Assembly (NCBI RefSeq): GCF_900236475.1
Contig: NZ_LT963352.1
Coordinates: 6,886,001-6,950,000, forward strand
Direction: 5' to 3'
From: Streptomyces chartreusis NRRL 3882
GTDB lineage: Bacteria > Actinomycetota > Actinomycetes > Streptomycetales > Streptomycetaceae
Length of the DNA: 64,000 nt
Both the position numbers and the translations under genes were made by a program. Position 1 is the first letter of the stretch; the number at the start of each line of letters is the position of its first letter. Under the pieces are notes generated by a model. The model ran no database searches. It was given only the letters and a program-made list of their open reading frames with translations, and was not told where the DNA came from. Shown in pieces: positions 34,124 to 41,533 of this stretch.

Positions 34124-34933
34124 TCAGTACGGCCAGATCGGCGGGTCCGTCACGAAGTGGCCGCCCAGGTAGGCGTGCGCCTCGTTCTCCGGGTCCAGCT
34201 CGCCCTGCTCGGCGATGAGCTTCTCGGCCCACGGCTCGGAGTCGTCCTGCGGCTCGTAGCCGAGCGCCCGGGCGGTGCCGAGGTCCCACCACAGCCGGGT
34301 GTTGGCGGAGGAGCCGTGGACGACGGTGTGGCCGACGTGCTCGGCGGTCAGGGCCGCGTGGAAGAGGCGGGCGCCGTCGGCGGGGCTCATCCACACCGAG
34401 AGCATGCGCACGCTGGTCGGCTCGGGGAAGCAGGAGCCGATCCGCACCGAGACCGTCTCCAGGCCGTGCTTGTCCCAGTAGAGCTGCGCCAGGTCCTCGC
34501 CGAAGCACTTGGACAGGCCGTAGAAGGTGTCCGGGCGGCGGGGGGTGTCGACCGGGATCAGGGGGTCGTCGCCCTGGGGGCGCGGGGTGTAGCCGACGGC
34601 GTGGTTGGAGGAGGCGAAGACGATCCGGCCGACGCCCTCCTCGCGGGCGGCCTCGTACAGGTGGTAGGTGCCCTCGATGTTCGCCTTGAGGATCTTCTCG
34701 AACGGGGCTTCCAGGGAGATGCCCGCGAGGTGGATGATCGCGTCGACGCCGCGGACGGCCTCGCGTACGGCGTCCCGGTCGGCGAGGTCGGCGGTGATCG
34801 CGTCCGGCGCGCCCTCGATGGGCCGCATGTCGAGCAGCCGCAGCTCGTAGCCGTAGTCCGGGAGCAGCTCCCGCATCAGGGTGCCGAGGCCACCGGCGGC
34901 GCCGGTGAGCAGGACGGTGCGGGGAGCGGGCAT
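34124..34933 (-). CDS. udh: NAD-dependent uronate dehydrogenase
   Basis: Short-chain/epimerase-type enzyme of 269 residues that oxidises galacturonate or glucuronate to the aldarolactone. The NAD motif LLTGAAGGLGTLM is at the N-terminus and the catalytic Tyr-x3-Lys is in FYGLSKCFGEDLAQLYWDK. The Udh-specific VSVRIGSCFPEP and RMLSVWMSP segments distinguish it from UDP-sugar epimerases. ATG 34933 fits the family start. It is divergent from the ketodeoxyglucarate dehydratase gene, whose enzyme acts later in the same oxidative uronate pathway. Confidence 0.87.
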   Translation of the reverse strand: MPAPRTVLLTGAAGGLGTLMRELLPDYGYELRLLDMRPIEGAPDAITADLADRDAVREAVRGVDAIIHLAGISLEAPFEKILKANIEGTYHLYEAAREEGVGRIVFASSNHAVGYTPRPQGDDPLIPVDTPRRPDTFYGLSKCFGEDLAQLYWDKHGLETVSVRIGSCFPEPTSVRMLSVWMSPADGARLFHAALTAEHVGHTVVHGSSANTRLWWDLGTARALGYEPQDDSEPWAEKLIAEQGELDPENEAHAYLGGHFVTDPPIWPY

Positions 34934-34955
34934 CCTCGGTCTCCTTGAATCTCCC

Positions 34956-34981
34956 ATGCCGTGCACATGAGTGCACGGCAT
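34956..34981. promoter_or_regulatory. Perfect 11-bp inverted repeat before udh
   Basis: ATGCCGTGCAC at 34956-34966 and GTGCACGGCAT at 34971-34981 are separated by ATGA. The palindrome lies 22 bp upstream of the udh ATG in the divergent udh-kdgD control region, so it is probably an operator, though it could also form a hairpin in the udh leader. Confidence 0.6.
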
Positions 34982-35133
34982 TCATATTCGTGGACACGCT
35001 AAGGATCTGGGGCGGAGCCCGTCAAGTATGCCGCGGAAGGAGTGAATCCGCTGGTGCGTCGCGGGTTCGCGCGCTTGACCGGCGCCGAGGCGGCACCTTA
35101 GCGTGGAGACGTTCAGAAATATAGACGGCAAAC

Positions 35134-36099
35134 ATGAATATGGAACCGGGAGAGCTCGTGACGTCAGCCCCTCTCGCCGCCCGCCTCAACCTCCCCAGCG
35201 GACCGCTGTTCTTCCCGGTCACCCCCTACGGCCCCGACGGCTCCGTGGACCTCGACACCTACCGCACGCACGTGCGCCGCGGGGTCGAGGCCGGAGCCGC
35301 CGCCGTGTTCGCCTGCTGCGGCACCGGCGAGTTCCACGCGCTCACGCCCGAGGAGTTCGAGGCGTGCGTACGGGTCGCCGTCGAGGCGGCCGAGGGGCGC
35401 GTGCCGGTCGTCGCGGGCGCCGGGTACGGCACCGCGCTCGCCGTGCGCTGGGCCCGGCTCGCCGAGGCGGCCGGGGCGGACGGGCTGCTCGCCATGCCGC
35501 CGTACCTCGTCGTCGCCGGGCAGGAAGGCCTGCTGCGGCACTACCGGGAGGTCGCCGCCGCGACCGCCCTGCCCGTCATCGTCTACCAGCGCGACAACGC
35601 CGTCTTCACCCCGGAGACCGTCGTCGAATTCGCCCGTACCGACGGGATCATCGGCCTCAAGGACGGGCTCGGCGACCTCGACCTCATGCAGCGCGTCATC
35701 AGCGCCGTCCGCTCCGAGGTCCCCGGCGACTTCCTCTACTTCAACGGCCTGCCGACCGCCGAACAGACCCAGCTCGCCTACCGCGCCCTCGGCGTCACGC
35801 TCTACTCGTCGGCCGTGTTCTGCTTCGCGCCCGAGATCGCCCTCGCCTTCCACCAGGCGCTCCGCGGCGGCGACGACAGCACCGTGGAGAAGCTGCTGGA
35901 CGGCTTCTACCGCCCCTTCGTCGAACTGCGCGCCCGGGGCCGGGGCTACGCCGTCGCCCTCGTCAAGGCCGGCGTCCGGCTGCGCGGACTGGACGTGGGG
36001 GAGGTGCGGCCCCCGCTGCACGAGCCGACCGAGGATCATGTCAAGCAGCTCGCCGAAGTGATCGAGCGTGGCTACGCGCTGCTTGAGGAGGCCAAGTGA
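35134..36099 (+). CDS. kdgD: 5-dehydro-4-deoxyglucarate dehydratase
   Basis: DHDPS-family enzyme that dehydrates and decarboxylates 5-keto-4-deoxyglucarate to 2-oxoglutarate semialdehyde. The 321 residues include FFPVTPYGPDGSVDLDTYRT, the family signature ACCGTGEFHALTPEEFEACV, the tyrosine in VIVYQRDNAVFTPE and the Schiff-base lysine in IIGLKDGLGDLDLM. ATG 35140 is an alternative start. The stop overlaps the next gene by GTGA. With udh it forms most of an oxidative galacturonate/glucuronate route. Confidence 0.92.
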   Translation: MNMEPGELVTSAPLAARLNLPSGPLFFPVTPYGPDGSVDLDTYRTHVRRGVEAGAAAVFACCGTGEFHALTPEEFEACVRVAVEAAEGRVPVVAGAGYGTALAVRWARLAEAAGADGLLAMPPYLVVAGQEGLLRHYREVAAATALPVIVYQRDNAVFTPETVVEFARTDGIIGLKDGLGDLDLMQRVISAVRSEVPGDFLYFNGLPTAEQTQLAYRALGVTLYSSAVFCFAPEIALAFHQALRGGDDSTVEKLLDGFYRPFVELRARGRGYAVALVKAGVRLRGLDVGEVRPPLHEPTEDHVKQLAEVIERGYALLEEAK

Positions 36100-37262
36100 A
36101 GGCGTCGGCATTCGTCTACCCCTGGGACGTCAACGGGGACCCGGAGGCGCCCGCGCGGATCGCGGCGCTCGGCGTGGAGCAGGTGACGCTCGCCGCCGCC
36201 TACCACTCCACGCGCGCGCTCACCCCCCGCCACCCGCGCCACCGCATCGTCACCGCCGAGCACGCCGCCGTGCTGTACCCGGCGGACGACCGCTGGGACG
36301 GGCGGGAACTGCGCCCCTACCAGGCCGGTGACTGGGCCCCCGGGGACGCCTTCGGCACAGCGGCCGACGCGCTCACGGGCGCCGGCCTGGAGGTGCACAC
36401 CTGGGTCGTCCTCGCGCACAACTCCCGCCTGGGGGCCGAGCACCCCGACACCTCGGTCGTCAACGCCTACGGCGACCGCTACCCCTGGGCACCCTGCATC
36501 GCGCAGCCCGCCACGCGCGCGTACCTGACCGACCTTGCGGCGGAGGCGGCCGTTCGGCCCGGGGCGCGCGGCACCGAGCTGGAGTCGCTCGGCTGGTACG
36601 GCCTGCAACATCTGCACGCCCACGACAAGACCGGCGGCGTCGGCCTCGGCGACGCCGGGCAGTACCTGATGGCGCTGTGCTTCTGCCCGTCCTGCCGGGA
36701 GGGCTACGGCAGGCACGGCCTGGACGCCGACGAGCTGGCCGCCGCCGTACGGACCGCGCTGGAGCCGGTGTGGCAGGGGGTGACGCCGTCCGACGGAGGC
36801 TGGACGGGCGTCGAGAAGCTCCTCGGCGAGACGCTCGCCGGCACCACGCGCGCGTACCGGGACGAAACCGCCCGCACGCTCCAGGAGGATGCCGTGACGG
36901 CGGTCCGGGCGGTCGCGCCCGAGGGCTTCCAGGTGCTGCTGCACGCGGACCCGGTGTCGTACCACGTCGGTGCCAACCCGGGGGTCGACCCGGCGCACAT
37001 CCTGTCCGTCGCGGACGGTGTGGTCGTGCCCTGCGCGGGCGGCACCGGCACCCTGACGCCGTTCGCCCGGCAGGTCAAGGAGGGTGCGGTCATCGCGGCC
37101 AACTTCACCGTCGTCTCCGGCATGGGCGGCAGCCCCGGCACCCTCGCCGCCGACGCGGTCGAGGCGCGGCGGCTCGGTGCCACAGAACTGCGGCTGTATC
37201 ACGCCGGGTTGGCGTCCGACGGCGACCTGGAGACCGTCCGTTCCGCTCTCGCCCGGCTCTGA
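36096..37262 (+). CDS. Putative TIM-barrel protein linked to uronate catabolism
   Basis: A 388-residue soluble protein coupled to kdgD. Recurrent beta-alpha units (LGVEQVTLAAAYHS, GLEVHTWVVLAHNS, GFQVLLHADPVS, GAVIAANFTVVSGMGG) suggest a TIM barrel. The CFCPSCREGYGRHG motif near residue 190 resembles one I recall from uncharacterised glycosidase-like proteins. There is no signal peptide. It may act on a uronic-acid derivative, possibly a lactone or oligomer, but this rests on neighbourhood only. Its 3' end overlaps the convergent MFS gene by 64 bp. Confidence 0.7.
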   Translation: MKASAFVYPWDVNGDPEAPARIAALGVEQVTLAAAYHSTRALTPRHPRHRIVTAEHAAVLYPADDRWDGRELRPYQAGDWAPGDAFGTAADALTGAGLEVHTWVVLAHNSRLGAEHPDTSVVNAYGDRYPWAPCIAQPATRAYLTDLAAEAAVRPGARGTELESLGWYGLQHLHAHDKTGGVGLGDAGQYLMALCFCPSCREGYGRHGLDADELAAAVRTALEPVWQGVTPSDGGWTGVEKLLGETLAGTTRAYRDETARTLQEDAVTAVRAVAPEGFQVLLHADPVSYHVGANPGVDPAHILSVADGVVVPCAGGTGTLTPFARQVKEGAVIAANFTVVSGMGGSPGTLAADAVEARRLGATELRLYHAGLASDGDLETVRSALARL

Positions 37263-38437
37263 AACAGCGGGGCCGCCGTCACCAGCAGGGCCACGCCCAG
37301 GGCCACCAGCACCAGCCGGTGGCTCACCAGCTCGACCAGGGCCGCCCCGGCGGCCAGTCCGACCACGTTCGGCGTGTACACGAGCGTGTTGGCGGTGGCG
37401 GTGACCCGGCCCAGCAGCGGGCCCGGCGTCTCGCGCTGCACCGACGTCAGCGCGGCGATCAGCACCGCGGGCAGCCCCGCACCGACCGCCGCGCTGCACG
37501 CCAGCGCCAGTGGGTCGGAGGGCACCGCACGCAGGGCCACCGCGACAGCCAGCAGGGCGATGCCGTACGCCGCGAAGCGCCGCTCGCCCAGGCGGCGCAG
37601 AGCGGTGCCGGAGAGCAGGCCGACCGCGACCGACCCGGCGCCCTGCACGGCGTACAGCACACCGGCGTAGGCGGGCAAGTGCCCGAGGTCGTCGACGACG
37701 GCGTAGACCACCGCCCCGTTCACGCCGGCGAACAGCATCGTGGCGCCGCCCGCCAGCACCAAGGGGCGCAGCACGGGGTGCGCCCACAGGTGGCGGGCGC
37801 CCTCGGCGGTCCGCTCCCGGCGGCTGCCGGTGGGCGGCGCGGGTTTGTCCTCCCGCACCCGCAGCAGCGCGTACAGGCCCGCGGCCAGGACGAACGTCGC
37901 CGCGTCCAGGAGGGCGACGCTCGCACCGCCGTACGCCGCGTACAGGCCCGCGCCGGCGAGCGGCGCCAGGAGCTTCATGCCCTCGGTGGCCGTCAGGCGC
38001 AGGCCGTTGAAGTCGCCGAGCAGGGACGCGTCGACGGCGGTCGCCACGAGCGCCGACTCGGCCGCGTCATGGACGACACCCGCGGCGCCGTACACGAACA
38101 GCACCGCGTACAGCAGCCACAGGTCGCCCGGGTCGTCGACGCCCACGAGGGTGAGCAGGAGGGCGCCCAGGAGCAGGTTCAGGCCGATCAGCAGCGGTTT
38201 GCGGCGGCCCCGGTCGGCGAGCGTGCCCAGCAGCGGTCCGGCCAGGGTCGGCAGCCACATGGCGAGCACGCACAGCGCGGCCAGGCCGTCCGAGCCGGTG
38301 AGGTCCTTGACCCACACGCCGGAGGCCAGCCACAACGCGGAGGTGCCGAAGCCGGAGATCACCACTCCGGAGAGGTAGAGCCCGGAGTCGCGGTCGCGCA
38401 GGACACGCACGAGGGGCCGGGTCGTTTCATGCGTCAT
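37199..38437 (-). CDS. Major facilitator superfamily transporter
   Basis: A 412-residue membrane protein with about 12 hydrophobic helices. The loop 2-3 motif reads GPLLGTLADRGRRKPLLIGLN, the standard MFS signature. It resembles the MFS_3/enterobactin-exporter-like group in length and layout, suggesting export of a small molecule. ATG 38437. Its final 21 codons overlap the end of the convergent TIM-barrel gene on the other strand. Confidence 0.87.
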   Translation of the reverse strand: MTHETTRPLVRVLRDRDSGLYLSGVVISGFGTSALWLASGVWVKDLTGSDGLAALCVLAMWLPTLAGPLLGTLADRGRRKPLLIGLNLLLGALLLTLVGVDDPGDLWLLYAVLFVYGAAGVVHDAAESALVATAVDASLLGDFNGLRLTATEGMKLLAPLAGAGLYAAYGGASVALLDAATFVLAAGLYALLRVREDKPAPPTGSRRERTAEGARHLWAHPVLRPLVLAGGATMLFAGVNGAVVYAVVDDLGHLPAYAGVLYAVQGAGSVAVGLLSGTALRRLGERRFAAYGIALLAVAVALRAVPSDPLALACSAAVGAGLPAVLIAALTSVQRETPGPLLGRVTATANTLVYTPNVVGLAAGAALVELVSHRLVLVALGVALLVTAAPLFQSRARAERTVSRSPSDANPA

Positions 38438-38600
38438 GCCTGGCCACTGTGGGCCTAAGGACCGTGCCGGCGGATCGGGAGGGTGCCTTAGTTCCGCTCG
38501 GAACGGGTGGCCGCCTCACCGGTCGTCGTCACACGGGCGCGTCGTCATCCCGGGTTCGCCCGCATGCCGGGGAACACCGGTCCGGCGTGGGGGACGGTGA

Positions 38601-39055
38601 TCAATCCCATTGCGACGCGAGCATTTCCCCGAGCTTGCCGAGACCCTGGACCCAGCCTTCCTCGTGGAGGGCCAGCCGCCGCTCAGTGGCGAAGGGGCCC
38701 TGTCGAGGGTGAGTTCGGACCGTCTGATGTCGGTGTCGTGCAGTGACAGCGTCACCACCGTCTCCCGGTCGTCAGGGTCGGGCTCCTCCCAGCGGAAGGT
38801 GTACGACAGGCCCACCGGGGGATCGACGTCGATGTATTCGCCCACCAGGTAGAACAGCTCGCCTTCCGGGGGCTGCATCGCTATCCGGTAGGCACCACCC
38901 GGGCGGAGGTCGATCTCCACGCTCGGGGTGCTGAACCCGTCCGGGCCCCACCAGCGGGCCACTTCCCGGGGGTCGGTCAGCTTTCGGAACACGACCGGGC
39001 ACAGATCGTCCAGCTCGCACTGCAGATGGAGTCTCAGCTCGCCGTCCCGTGTCAT
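38601..39055 (-). pseudogene. SRPBCC/AHSA1 protein, frameshifted
   Basis: The N-terminal 115 residues from ATG 39055 (MTRDGELRLHLQCELDDLC) are a normal START-like AHSA1 domain with VARWWGPDGF and GGAYRIAMQPPEGE. After SELTLDR the frame turns into an unrelated Arg/Ser-rich tail ending at 38516. In the next frame the expected C-terminus is intact: FATERRLALHEEGWVQGLGK, then LGEMLASQWD and a stop at 38601. One base is missing in the GGGGCCC run at about 38694-38700. This is either a recent frameshift or a sequencing error. Confidence 0.8.
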
Positions 39056-39216
39056 ACGCACCACCTGTCACCGAAGGTGCCTGGAACAACCCCTATGTGC
39101 ATTTTAGGTTGGCCGGCCACAGGTCACGATTCCTGAGGGCGGACGGCGTCCCGGCGATGAGTTCCGCGTGCACCGTCGGTCTACTTCGCAGGAGACCGAA
39201 CCAGGAGGAACCACGG

Positions 39217-39813
39217 ATGACCGACACCACCCCGACCCTCGACCTCGGGCCGCAGACGACGGTCCTGGCGCGCCTTGCCGAGGGCGTCACCGACGCGCGA
39301 CTGGCGGACCCGACGCCCTGCCCGGAGTACGCGGTGCGCCACCTGCTGGGCCACCTGGTCGGGCTGACCGTCGCCTTCCGTGACGCCGGCCGCAAGGACC
39401 TGGGCGTCACGACCGACACCAGCCCGGGCTCCACCCGCCCGGACATCGGGCCCGGCTGGCGCGAGGAGCTGCCCAAGGTCCTCGCCGAACTGGCCGAGGC
39501 CTGGCGCGACCCGGCCGCCTGGACCGGCATGACCCGGGCCGGAGGCGTGGACCTGCCCGGCGAGGTCGCCGGGCTCGTCGCCACCGACGAGCTGGTGATC
39601 CACGGCTGGGACCTGGCCCGCGCGACCGGCCAGGCGTACACCCCCGACCCGGCCGCGCTCCAGGTCTGCCACGACTTCCTCGAAGCGGCGGTCGACGACC
39701 CCGGCCGGGGCGACATCTTCGGCCCCGTCGTCCCCGTCGAGCCCGACGCGCCGCTGCTGGACCGGGCGGTGGGTCTGAGCGGCCGGGATCCGGGGTGGAC
39801 GTCCAGGTCGTAG
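39217..39813 (+). CDS. TIGR03086-family (DinB/mycothiol-type) protein
   Basis: A 198-residue four-helix-bundle protein of the TIGR03086 / maleylpyruvate isomerase-like group. It shows the N-terminal metal-site pattern TPCPEYAVRHLLGHLVGLT and the second histidine region ATDELVIHGWDLARATGQ. Related enzymes use mycothiol or bacillithiol. It has a GGAGGA ribosome site and is divergent from the SRPBCC gene, with which such proteins are commonly clustered. Its stop codon lies at the edge of a LacI-type operator. Confidence 0.85.
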   Translation: MTDTTPTLDLGPQTTVLARLAEGVTDARLADPTPCPEYAVRHLLGHLVGLTVAFRDAGRKDLGVTTDTSPGSTRPDIGPGWREELPKVLAELAEAWRDPAAWTGMTRAGGVDLPGEVAGLVATDELVIHGWDLARATGQAYTPDPAALQVCHDFLEAAVDDPGRGDIFGPVVPVEPDAPLLDRAVGLSGRDPGWTSRS

Positions 39814-39824
39814 AAAGCGATTGC
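39813..39824. promoter_or_regulatory. LacI-family operator, site 1
   Basis: GAAAGCGATTGC fits the general LacI/GalR operator GNAANCGNTTNC at all eight fixed positions. It lies about 20 bp upstream of the -35 of the promoter for the GntR-aldonate genes. A second site with the same rule occurs at 43315. Confidence 0.6.
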
Positions 39825-39844
39825 TACTTCCTTCGTCGAAAGCA

Positions 39845-39873
39845 TTGACGAAACAAACGCGCCCTCCTACCGT
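39845..39873 (+). promoter_or_regulatory. Sigma-70-type promoter of the GntR-aldonate genes
   Basis: TTGACG at 39845-39850 and TACCGT at 39868-39873 are separated by 17 bp, a good HrdB-type promoter. Transcription would start near 39880, giving an 85-base leader that contains the palindrome and direct repeats before the GntR ATG. Confidence 0.6.
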
Positions 39874-39894
39874 CATCGCGTCGTACTTCGTACG

Positions 39895-39956
39895 TCATAT
39901 ATGAGACGCGATACGCGAGATCCGATACGTGATCCCCCAGGGGACGCGAGATCCGA
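39895..39956. promoter_or_regulatory. Palindrome and direct repeats in the GntR leader
   Basis: The perfect palindrome TCATATATGA (39895-39904) is followed by two copies of ACGCGAGATCCGA, at 39913-39925 and 39944-39956, 31 bp apart. They sit between the predicted start point and the GntR ATG and are candidates for autoregulatory binding. Confidence 0.5.
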
Positions 39957-39965
39957 GAGGCGCGC

Positions 39966-40625
39966 ATGACCTCTGTGCCCACGCCGATCCCCTCCCGCAC
40001 GCAGTACGTGCTGGAGGGGATCAAACACCGCATCCTCACCGGGCAGTTGACGCCGGGCCAGGCGCTGGTCGAGACCGAGCTCGCCGCGCAGTTCGGGGTG
40101 TCGAAGACCCCGGTGCGCGAGGCGCTCAAGACCCTCGCCGGGACCGGGCTGGTCGTGATGAGCCAGTACAAGGGCGTCACGGTGCGCATGGTGGACGCGG
40201 ACATGGCGCGCGAGGTCTACGACGTCCGGCTGCTGCTGGAGCCCGAGGCGCTGAAGCGGGCCGTGCAGCGCGGCGCTTCCCTGGACGCCGCCCGGTCCGC
40301 GCTGACCAGGGCCGACGCCGCCACCGACACCGCCGAACGCTCCCTCGCCAACCGGGAGTTCCACCGCGCCCTGTACCTGCCGTGCGGCAATCCGCTGCTC
40401 GGCCGGATGCTCGACGAGGTCCGTGACCAGGCCGCCCTCGTCTCCGCCGTCGCGTGGGCCGCCTCGCCCTCCTGGGAGCGGGAGGCCGGCGAGCACCGCG
40501 AGATCCTCCGGCTCGCCCTCGACGGCGACGCCGACGCCGCGGCCCGCGCCCTGCACTCCCACATCGCGTCCTTCGTGCAGCGTGCTTTCCCCCAGGCAGG
40601 ACTGGAACAGGAAGGTCAGGAATGA
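39966..40625 (+). CDS. GntR-family (FCD) regulator of the aldonate genes
   Basis: A 219-residue FadR/VanR-type regulator. HTH: YVLEGIKHRILTGQLTPGQA and ELAAQFGVSKTPVREALKTL. FCD domain: EVYDVRLLLEPEALKRAV, then LANREFHRALYLPCGNPLL and a metal-binding GEHREILRLAL. It overlaps the DHDPS-family gene (ATGA) and so belongs to one unit with the two dehydratases. Regulators of this class commonly bind sugar acids, which fits. Confidence 0.88.
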   Translation: MTSVPTPIPSRTQYVLEGIKHRILTGQLTPGQALVETELAAQFGVSKTPVREALKTLAGTGLVVMSQYKGVTVRMVDADMAREVYDVRLLLEPEALKRAVQRGASLDAARSALTRADAATDTAERSLANREFHRALYLPCGNPLLGRMLDEVRDQAALVSAVAWAASPSWEREAGEHREILRLALDGDADAAARALHSHIASFVQRAFPQAGLEQEGQE

Positions 40626-41533
40626 GCAGCGTGGCGTTCGAGACCCAGCGGGCGGCCCTGGCCGACGTGGTGGCCATCCCGGTGACGCCGTTCGCCGAGG
40701 ACGGCTCCGTCGAGCAGGACACCTACCGGGCCCTGCTGCGCCGTCTGCTCGACGGCGGCATCACCACCCTCACCCCGAACGGCAACACCGGCGAGTTCTA
40801 CGCCCTGACGCCCGAGGAGCGCCGGCTCGTCACGGAGTTGACGATCGACGAGGCCGGGGAGCGGGCCGTCATCCTGGTCGGCGTCGGGCACGACATCCCG
40901 ACCGCCGTCGCCTCCGCCCGGCACGCCCGTGACCTCGGCGCCCAGATGGTGATGGTCCACCAGCCCGTCCACCCGTACGTCTCCCAGGCCGGCTGGGTCG
41001 ACTACCACCGGGCCGTCGCGCAGGCCGTGCCGGAGCTGGGCGTCGTCCCCTACATCCGCAACGCGCAGCTCACGGGTGCCCGGCTCGCCGAACTCGCCGA
41101 CGCCTGCCCGAACGTCATCGGCGTGAAGTACGCCGTCCCGGACGCCGCCAAGTTCGCGGCCTTCGCCCGGGACGCCGGGCTGGAACGTTTCGTGTGGGTG
41201 GCAGGACTCGCCGAGCCCTACGCGCCCTCCTACTTCTCCGCGGGCGCCACCGGCTTCACCTCCGGGCTGGTGAACGTCGCCCCGGCCGTCTCCCTGAACA
41301 TGATCGAGGCGCTGCGCTCCGGCGACTACCCGGCCGCCATGAAGGTCTGGGAGCAGATCCGCCGCTTCGAGGAACTGCGCGCCGACAGCGGCTCCGCCAA
41401 CAACGTCACCGTCGTCAAGGAGGCCCTCGCCTCCCTCGGGCTGTGCCGCCGGGACGTCCGCCCGCCGAGCAGGCAACTGCCCGAGAGCGAGCGGGCCGAG
41501 GTCGCCGCGATCGCCGCGGGGTGGTCGATATGA
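40622..41533 (+). CDS. DHDPS-family 2-keto-3-deoxy sugar acid dehydratase/aldolase
   Basis: A 303-residue class I lyase of the DHDPS/NAL family. Signature: TTLTPNGNTGEFYALTPEER; tyrosine in VVPYIRNAQLTG; Schiff-base lysine in VIGVKYAVPDAAKF. It lies between a GntR regulator and an L-arabinonate-type dehydratase, overlapping both. This points to action on the keto-deoxy acid that the dehydratase produces, most simply L-2-keto-3-deoxyarabinonate to 2-oxoglutarate semialdehyde. A lysine-pathway role is unlikely here. An aldolase reaction remains possible. Confidence 0.85.
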   Translation: MSSVAFETQRAALADVVAIPVTPFAEDGSVEQDTYRALLRRLLDGGITTLTPNGNTGEFYALTPEERRLVTELTIDEAGERAVILVGVGHDIPTAVASARHARDLGAQMVMVHQPVHPYVSQAGWVDYHRAVAQAVPELGVVPYIRNAQLTGARLAELADACPNVIGVKYAVPDAAKFAAFARDAGLERFVWVAGLAEPYAPSYFSAGATGFTSGLVNVAPAVSLNMIEALRSGDYPAAMKVWEQIRRFEELRADSGSANNVTVVKEALASLGLCRRDVRPPSRQLPESERAEVAAIAAGWSI

